In this document: piece after piece, positions 48,955-64,000 of the stretch | How positions within the stretch are numbered: the stretch's first letter is position 1 | Layout of the letters: each line of letters starts with the position of its first letter | Program-made: the position numbers and the translations under genes | Origin: Tubiluchus corallicola | Lineage: Eukaryota > Priapulida > Priapulimorpha > Priapulimorphida > Tubiluchidae | Length of the DNA: 64,000 bases | NCBI GenBank assembly: GCA_030141605.1 | Contig: JAQGDQ010000065.1 | Span: 169,501 to 233,500 of the forward strand | Reading direction: 5' to 3' | Notes under the pieces: model-generated | Told to the model about the DNA's origin: nothing | Database searches by the model: none | What the model saw: the letters and a program-made list of their open reading frames with translations, nothing else

Positions 48955-49175
48955 TACATTAAAAGCACTTATTGATAAATTTTTGAAACGAAATCATAAA
49001 CTTTATTGTTGTTTCGTTGATTTGCGCGAAGTCTTTGATTCAGTTTGGCGAATTGGGTACTATAAATTGTTAAAAATAATATAGGTGGTTATTTTCTTAA
49101 GATTTTGCAAATATGTAGTCCAAAACTAATTACTTCATTAAACTCGCTGCTGAATCAACAGAAGATATACTATGT
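48955..49175 (+). pseudogene. Non-LTR reverse transcriptase relic (block with FDSVWR)
   Basis: The plus-strand reading TLKALIDKFLKRNHKLYCCF continues VDLREVFDSVWR, then KLLK and, after a frameshift, NNIGGYFLKIL and YSKTNYFIKLAAEST. This matches RT blocks around the first catalytic Asp (usual FVDFRKAFDSVWR). No downstream YADD/FADD block was found, so it is an isolated remnant. Confidence 0.65.
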
Positions 49176-50184
49176 ATCATTGACATTAGACCCGTCCGCA
49201 TCACATAACATCACATTTTGTTAGACGACGAAATCGTATGACAGTCAGATCGTGTGAATCAGGTTTTACACGTCCCATTTTATCTCACTAAAGCCTGTTT
49301 GAAAAAAAACTGTACAATGCCGCATCTCAATGTTATTATTATCAATAAAATTATTTTCCTGCTAAAATTAAATAATTCGTTAGTAATTAGTCCTAATATT
49401 CTCAACATAATTTCGCTAATAGAGTTCTAATTCTGTATATCAGACACGGCATTTTGAACTCGGCGTTTCCCATCATTCCGAAATTCTTTCTGCCTATTTA
49501 CTCAAATATAATAGCAGAATCTATTAAAGTTTAGTTTTGCTCCGGGTAAGATTAGAAGATTGGCGTGTTTTTGCCCAGCACAAAGATGCCGCTAAATTGA
49601 CATGAATATATCAACTACATCGGTAGCAACACGCTCCAGACGTTTCACTCAATCTACAAAACGTCAACTTTCGCTTAGCGACAAAAGTTTTTGTTTTGTT
49701 GTCACTGTCGTTGCTCTTGTCGTTGGCGTTGCCACTACTGCTTTTGTTTTTGCACTTTGATTTTGTTGTTACTGCAGCTTAGTATAATTGGCGCCTGCTA
49801 GTACCACTATATCTTAGCGTCTTCTTCAATTTGTAAATGCCTCTTTCATACCAGGATATTTTTTAGCTTAGACAGAACTCTTAAGATCCCAATCTTGGTC
49901 CAGTTTGGTGTACTGCTGCTGTTGCTTCATTTTTGGAACCTGTTGAAGCTTTACACGGGCGAGACACAATTTCATATTTCACGATATCTGAAGCGATTAC
50001 ACGATATTACACGATATATGTGTAAGAAGATTCCGGAGAGATCTTCTTATTAAAAGAGCTAATAGCTGTTGATGTATCCAAGGCTTTCGGATGAGGTCTG
50101 ACACAATGATATGGTACTCCATAAAATTCAACAATATAGGTGAGCTGTCAGTAGTCAGTACGCGGTCTATTTTGTCATCACGTC

Positions 50185-52910
50185 TTATGGGGGTGGGGGG
50201 AGGGGCAAAAATAACAAACAACCTAGAAAAAATTGCAATAGAAATGTTCTCTTCCGATTCTGTTAAAATGTGATCTCAAGTGCTCTCAAGAACAAATCAG
50301 CCAAAATCGGATTTGCTACTTTTAAGATATATGCATGAATCCAAGATGATGCTTACTGAGGCCAAAACTCAGGTATATCTCCGAGACTACTGCACCTAGA
50401 TAAAAAATATATATTATTGTCTGATAGGAAAGGGCACTAGAGGATTCCAAAAATGTTGTCGTTTTTCACCTGTAACGTCATCATGGCACTAAATACCATC
50501 TTGCTGCAATTAAGAGCATCATTGCTTCATTTTTGTTGAAAATGGGTCACAGGAGTTGATTTTTCATTCTCAGTACTTGTAATAGCAGTAAAATCAGTTA
50601 CAGATTGACCAGATTACAGCATGTCAACAGTATAAATAAACATCATTTCTTTGGCATCTAGATGATGCGTATGTTGACAGCTTCTCCTAAATATTTGATC
50701 CTCGAAGAAAATTATGTGTTAACGTCTGATAGGAAAATACACCTTATAAATTAAGAAATGTTGTCATTTTTCAATTATGGCGTCACAACGCCATTGTCAG
50801 GTCATTTAGATCATCCCTGCTACTTATTTTACTTTTGAGTACTTGGCTTTTGTGGCAATGGGAAGCACCCATGGAAGGAAGCAGCCATTACAGAGGTACA
50901 CACACGTATTACACCAAAGCCAATTGTTTTGACCCAAACGAGACGTAGGTGGAGGGAGGAGTGAGCTGGTAAAACCAGTCGGTTGGCAGAGATCAGGAGG
51001 CAGCAGAAAGGAGTTGTCTGGCTGTAACGATGGCGGAGGACACTAAGACAATATCTCTTTATAATGGTGGTCACTGGAATTGGTTACTCAATCTCCAGCA
51101 AAATTCTTTATTGGTGTCAAAGTAAAACTAGCAGATGCATAAACAGAATTACATTTTATTGCACAAAGTCGGTATGGCACATCATAATGTTTGCAGAAGT
51201 TTGGACCAATCCGCTACTGTTGCTCCATTTAATCAGTGGGCGTGATACAGCATTGCATTTGTTTGCTACTATCTTGAAGCTAGCTGATGTAGGATAGATG
51301 GCGTTAGTTTGCCTTTATTTGCCTTAAAGGAAGAAGACTTGAATCGTCTAAGAGTAAACAAAGATAGTCCGAAGAAGCATTTACTGTCATTTATAGTAAA
51401 TAAACTACTACTACTAGCATCTTCTCTGCGCAAGTTTCCACGCTAGTGGCGCAGTACAATGCCACAGTTACACTATCTTGTGTATCTACAGGTTCAATAT
51501 TGTACAATGAATGCGACTTGAACCCAAATGACTAGGGAGGACATTCTCAACAGAAATAGATGGACGTTGATCAAAAGTTACATGCAAGGGCAGTTTGCAA
51601 CTAATATTGAATGTCCTTGTAGGTACTGATAGCATATGATCCATTACAGTAACCTATTTTTAACAACAATGAAGCAGAGATTTGAGTTTCTGCTAATTGA
51701 TTTGGTCTTCTGACTCTGTCCCCAACAATTGGAAATATGACCTCATCCCCTCGTTTTACAAAAATATTGGCACCCGTACTCATCTCCTCCCATCCTATAC
51801 CTGATAGCAATCCGATTATGCTCCTATGCCATCCTGATCAAGCTGGCTTCACACCTGACATTGCAGTGATGTCGATTCTGTTCTACGGCAAGGAGACATG
51901 AACCCTTTCCTTGAAACCTCGGACTCTTCCTATTGAAGTCGCCTATGTGCCATACTTTACATCAACTAGTTTCACTTTGGCAAAAACAAAGAATTGTACT
52001 GGAGAGTGAATAACCCTATTCCAGTGACTACCATTATCAAAAGACTCCGTCTTAGTGTCCTCCCTAACACATGGTATGCCTGGCCGAGTCTGTCTCAGCC
52101 AGGCAACTCCTTTCTGTTGCCTTCCTACCTCTGGCAACCAATTGGTTTCACTACCTCACACACCTCCACCCGCATCTCACTTGAATCAAACAATTGCCAT
52201 TGGTGTAACACATTGCCGAAATGATGTACCCCTCTAATAGCAGAGGTTCCTTCCATGGGGTGGTTGTAACTGCCACATAATGAGCCAGGTATCAAAAGTA
52301 AAATAAGAAGCAGTTATGCTCTAAATGACCTGACAATGGCGTCAAGACGTCATAATTGAAAAATAACAACATTTTTGAATTTATACGGTGTAGTCAGACG
52401 TTAACACACAATTTTCTTCTAGGATCAATTGTTTAGGAGAAGTAGTCGACTTTTGACCTCCATAGGCACCATCTAGATGCCAAAGAAATGATGTTTATGG
52501 ATACTGATGACATGCATAGTCAATCTGTAACTGAGCTTGATTTCTGTTACAAGTACTGATAATGAAAAATCAATTCCATTGACCCATTTTCAAGAAAAAT
52601 GAAGCAATGGTGCTCTTAATTACGCCATAATAGTAACGGCATTTGACGTCATCATGATGTCATAGATCAAAAACGACAGCATTTTTGGGATCCTCTGGTG
52701 CACTTTGCTATCAGTCAATAATACGTATTTTTCGTCCAGATGTGATAGTTTAGGAGATAAACCCGAGTTTTGGCTTCTGTAGGCGCCATCTTGGATTCAT
52801 GCCTATATCTGGAAAGTACCAAATACCATTTTGTTGTGGGTAACTGAAACCATATTCTAACAGAATCTGAAGAGAAAAATTCTATTGCAATATGTTCAAG
52901 GTACCCCCTT
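50185..52910. mobile_element. Fold-back structure with about 1 kb diverged inverted arms
   Basis: The left arm (about 50185-51185) and right arm (about 51942-52910) are reverse complements at roughly 75-80% identity. Matching blocks include AATGACCTGACAATGGCGT, GATGCCAAAGAAATGATGTT, TCTGTAACTGA, CTTAGTGTCCTCC and GGCAACTCCTTTCTG. The central 750 bp is not duplicated. Both arms can be read as related short frames (TTIIKR...LSVL), perhaps remnants of a gene once carried by the element. No terminal motif or target duplication could be fixed, so a fold-back transposon and two opposed insertions of one repeat are both possible. Confidence 0.7.
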
Positions 52911-53989
52911 ACTTGAAGTTATTTTACCCACCTAGTATTAATCACAGACTGAGAACAGACAGACTGGGTTCTTCTGTATTCGAAATCTGTGTTTCTGTAA
53001 TAGCGCCCGTTTTATTTCTAGCGCCTTTCAAATGTCTACTAAATCCGATGTCGATATTTCTAAGCTAAGCTTGTTGACTTTATTCAAGATAGTATTCTGT
53101 ATCGTATCAGGCACTTAATTAAGGTGTTCCAGTGGAAAATCTTGTTTAGAAATACGTCTCTCAAGCTTAAAAGGAGAATTAATTTGGCTTTGAGATTGAA
53201 TGGAGTTTGATTTTTTATCGTTTTTAATGCAAAGAAGCCAAAACTTTATATTACTTGTTCTGTTGACCTATACAGCTGTCTGCATCTTGCTCGAAAACAA
53301 CCTAACTCGTACAATCATGTTATCAATGTAGTCAGGTCTGGATTTGAGTTAACCTTGCTGTTAAAGTTCAGTGCATCATTAATTCTTTTTTACAACTATT
53401 TTCGTGGCAATTCCTGTATAAGTAGGATATTGCTTATAAATCCAGCCTTCCTCGAGCTTCTCATCTGCGAAATTCTTTTCCAGAAAAAATTTCCTGTTAA
53501 GTAAAACGTCATTTACTTCAAGGCGAACAGCAACATATTACTATTGATGTTACTACTGAGATTCATATTACTTATAATGTACTAGCAAATTGGTCATAGG
53601 TTTTCGAGTTGGTATTTGCATTTTAACCTCCTTTTTTTGAATAGCCGTTGATATTTATTGCAAGATTAATTATTTTATGGCAAATAATTTTTTGTTGTTT
53701 TGTTGCTTCTGTTCTTTTTTCATCTATTTTGTTCATTAAGTAGATTTGTAATCAATAATGCACGAATTTTAAATATAGTGTTTATCTACCTTTTTAACCA
53801 ATAATTTTGGCGATGGTAAGAGACTGACAGACTGACTGACAGTGGTGTTTGCATACCAAGTCAGCTTATAAAGTGCATTAATAAGAAAAGATTATAGACA
53901 GTGCTTCACAGTTTTGCAAGCGAGAATGTCTTGAAATGGAACCTGGAACTAAAACACTCTCTCTGAGACCTCCACGAAGTGCTTCATTA

Positions 53990-54178
53990 ATGCTTCTTGT
54001 TTGTGGTATTCCGTTAAGGTTTGCGAAAAAAAAACTGGCGAAAAAATTCCCATTTTGGTACGCCATACCGCCCTTTTGCACAAATTTCGTGGAAATCAAT
54101 TTAGCAGTTTTCGCGTAATAGACTTACTGCCTTTTGAGACAAAAAAGACAAACAAACAAACAAACAAACAAACAAACT
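53990..54178 (+). mobile_element. LINE/SINE 3' end with (CAAA)n tail
   Basis: AAATTTCGTGGAAATCAATTT and TTCGCGTAATAGACTTACTG precede an (ACAA)n tail at 54148-54178. This resembles the common 3' end of RTE-type LINEs and their SINEs, in which an AAATTTCGTTGAAATCGGTT-like motif is followed by short tandem repeats. No coding part is present. It ends about 360 bp before the first Pax6 exon. Confidence 0.5.
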
Positions 54179-54453
54179 GTATTGAAGCATAACTTCCTTG
54201 GCAGATGTAAAAATAACTGAAATATCATCTCCAAAAGTAACACTAACCCTAAACTTATTAAGTGTGCCATTTTTATTTACTTTTCCATTTGTGCCTTTTT
54301 CCTGTGCAATTTTTACCGTGCCATTTTTGTTCCGTGCCATTTTTACTTTCATTCTATTTGCGGATCAACTGAATGTTATAGTAATTCTTAACCTGCAAAC
54401 TGTTTTTTTAATGAAATTAATAGGGCTCAAATACTCGATGTTGACAGATATAA

Positions 54454-61929
<7,476 letters not shown>

Positions 61930-61956
61930 GTATCACTCACTTATTCTCAATCTCCG

Positions 61957-61958
<2 letters not shown>

Positions 61959-62028
<70 letters not shown>

Positions 62029-62046
62029 CGCTCTCTGTCTGTCTGT
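61959..62046 (+). repeat. (CT)n microsatellite
   Basis: About 33 CT units and then GCTC/TGTC variants, starting 30 bp after the Pax6 exon c donor. Confidence 0.95.
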
Positions 62047-63382
62047 GCGAAAGTTGTTTCGCTTCTGCATAATCAACGGATGATGCTCTTGTTTGTCTGT
62101 TAAGCAAATAAAATTTTTGACGCGTCGGTTTCTTTGATCAGTACAAATGTAATAAGTTTAGCAAACACGAAGCTCATGCCACCAACGTGGAGATGCTTAT
62201 AAGAGAGAGGGTTAACAAAGAAAAGAAGAAGACAGATTGTTAGAAGATCTTTAACGTTATAACAGCCAATAATCATTGTGATTAACGCAGGAAAAGAACT
62301 TGAAATTACAGTCTGTTGTACATATTCGACAGGCTCTCATTTTTTCTCAACTACTAATAATCATTTTTGTTAGTAATAATAATTGTTACTAATAATCGTT
62401 AGACCTACAAATTACATTTATAAGTGTATGCTGATTCTACAAATCACTGGGCTTCTGCTTTTTTCCGTGCAACAAAGATATTAGTATTTGAGTACTAGGT
62501 AAATTTTTTATTACGTATTTATACAATTTTTGCATAAAACACTTGGTGTGCTAGCGTTTCTCTACTGACTTCATGTGTCTGATCTGCAAACGTTTTATAT
62601 CAATAATGCTTGTGGTTTGTTAATGGAAGTTTGCACAATATTGCCATTTTTATATTTTTATGTTTCTTAATTTAATGGCTTTGAGTCAATGCTCTTTGGC
62701 AAAATTACTAAATACTATGCAAAATAAAGAGTGATTAAAAGAAATTTAGTTTCAAGCAGGCAAAACCTAAATTTAGTTTAAGGTTAACGTTGAATTTGCT
62801 AAGTTTTTTGTTTTATCTCTTTCTATGACTCCAAACAACAAATTTTACAAAGTTTTGAACAATTGGTTGTCGTAGACTGCATACATAGTTACGTAGACGT
62901 TTCTATGCAAAGTGAAATTCAAAGGACATAAAAACAGTTTATTTGACACCATTTGAGCCATTCACTGATTATAAAAACGTAACAGTATTTTGCGAGTTTA
63001 ATTATTTACGTGGTCCGATATAAATAATAGACCTGTTATTAAAAAATAATCGAGCCTCTTTTGCAAGCTGATATTGGAATACTTTCCACTTGAATTAGTT
63101 GTTTCTGCTTTACATCGTTTGTAATTTCAGACTAAATGAGCCCTATTGGTAAAATAATTAATAGTATTAAGCGATCATTGAACAGTAACATTTCATCAAA
63201 ACTGGAAAAAATTGTGTACATAACACTAAATTAAACCGTATTAATCCATAAGATAAGTGGTTTGTCCTGCGACACGGGTCATACATAGACGTAAAATTGT
63301 CGTTGTTGAATTTCACATCAGTGTTTCGTAACTGATGGCTCCCATTATTAAGAATAAATCACTGTTATAACAATGTAATTTA

Positions 63383-63570
<188 letters not shown>

Positions 63571-63651
63571 AATAATAAACTGCAGAGATTAGCTCCTCGT
63601 GTTTATTTGCTCAGTATCTTGTATTACATAGCTGTTTAAATTGCGTTATTG

Positions 63652-63653
<2 letters not shown>

Positions 63654-63705
<52 letters not shown>
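63654..63705 (+). repeat. (GT)n microsatellite
   Basis: About 22 GT units and a GCGTGCGTG end. Confidence 0.95.
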
Positions 63706-64000
63706 CGTGTGTGGGTAGACTAGTACATGTATGTCCATTCCTGAAACTTGCCTATATGTATTTTCTTTTCTCCTAACTTTGTAACTTCCATTGTACTCTA
63801 GCGCAGTGTGGCCTCTCATCAAATTCATATCAGATATTTGATCAAAAGTCAAAACTTCATACTCTTCTAAAACGTTTTGTTATAGTCGAATATTAAATTT
63901 ACTAGCATGAGAAAATTTAACGATAAAATCAAATTTGCTTTATGCCCTGTGGGATGAGATGCTTCTAATTCAGGATTACCTTTCATTAAGTAAAAGTTAT

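Noticed and set aside
50091-50142. Possible Pax6 start exon: ATG at 50105 with a GTGAGC donor in the right phase (G|GT)
   Set aside because: Encoded residues do not resemble any Pax6 N-terminus, the spot lies just outside the fold-back arm, and ATG-donor pairs of this kind are expected by chance in 10 kb.

Overview
The window is nuclear DNA from an invertebrate bilaterian animal. It is AT-rich, genes are split by many GT-AG introns, microsatellites are abundant, and non-LTR retrotransposon, SINE and MITE remains fill the gaps. A Pax6-class paired domain with the same exon boundaries as vertebrate PAX6 points to a bilaterian. I cannot place the phylum from the sequence alone.

Layout. (1) 1-4.4 kb, + strand: the 3' part of a histone H4K20 monomethyltransferase gene (KMT5A/SETD8/PR-Set7), six visible exons ending in the SET domain. 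(2) 7.4-14.8 kb, - strand: a complete ten-coding-exon Notchless gene (NLE1), a WD40 assembly factor of the 60S ribosomal subunit. It converges tail-to-tail with KMT5A. Its introns carry a tRNA-derived SINE and a piggyBac-like MITE flanked by TTAA. (3) 15-20.1 kb: a graveyard of at least four non-LTR retrotransposon pieces in both orientations, one carrying an internal inverted self-duplication. (4) 20-25.9 kb: AT-rich intergenic DNA. (5) 25.9-28.8 kb, + strand: a two-exon gene for a 92-residue secreted four-cysteine peptide that I do not recognise. (6) 29-42 kb: a repeat island with a 630 bp MITE, a long inverted repeat (32.1-33.8 kb) that encloses the decayed last exon of a family 1 glycosidase, a second long inverted repeat (35.5-38.0 kb), a LINE C-terminus relic and a 58 bp minisatellite. 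(7) 42-54.5 kb: mostly featureless AT-rich DNA, with a reverse transcriptase relic at 49 kb and a third, 2.7 kb fold-back structure (50.2-52.9 kb). (8) 54.5-61.9 kb, + strand: three exons of Pax6 encoding the whole paired domain and the start of the linker. The start-codon exon and the homeodomain exons are not visible, and the gene runs off the right edge.

The real genes do not form a functional cluster: a chromatin enzyme, a ribosome-biogenesis factor, a probable peptide hormone or other secreted factor, and a developmental transcription factor. The least expected features are the host-derived glycosidase exon inside a fold-back, the three long inverted repeats within about 21 kb, the inverted self-copy inside a LINE that ends at a palindrome, and the unrecognised secreted peptide. 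All coordinates come from reading splice sites and frames by eye. No database search or folding program was run.
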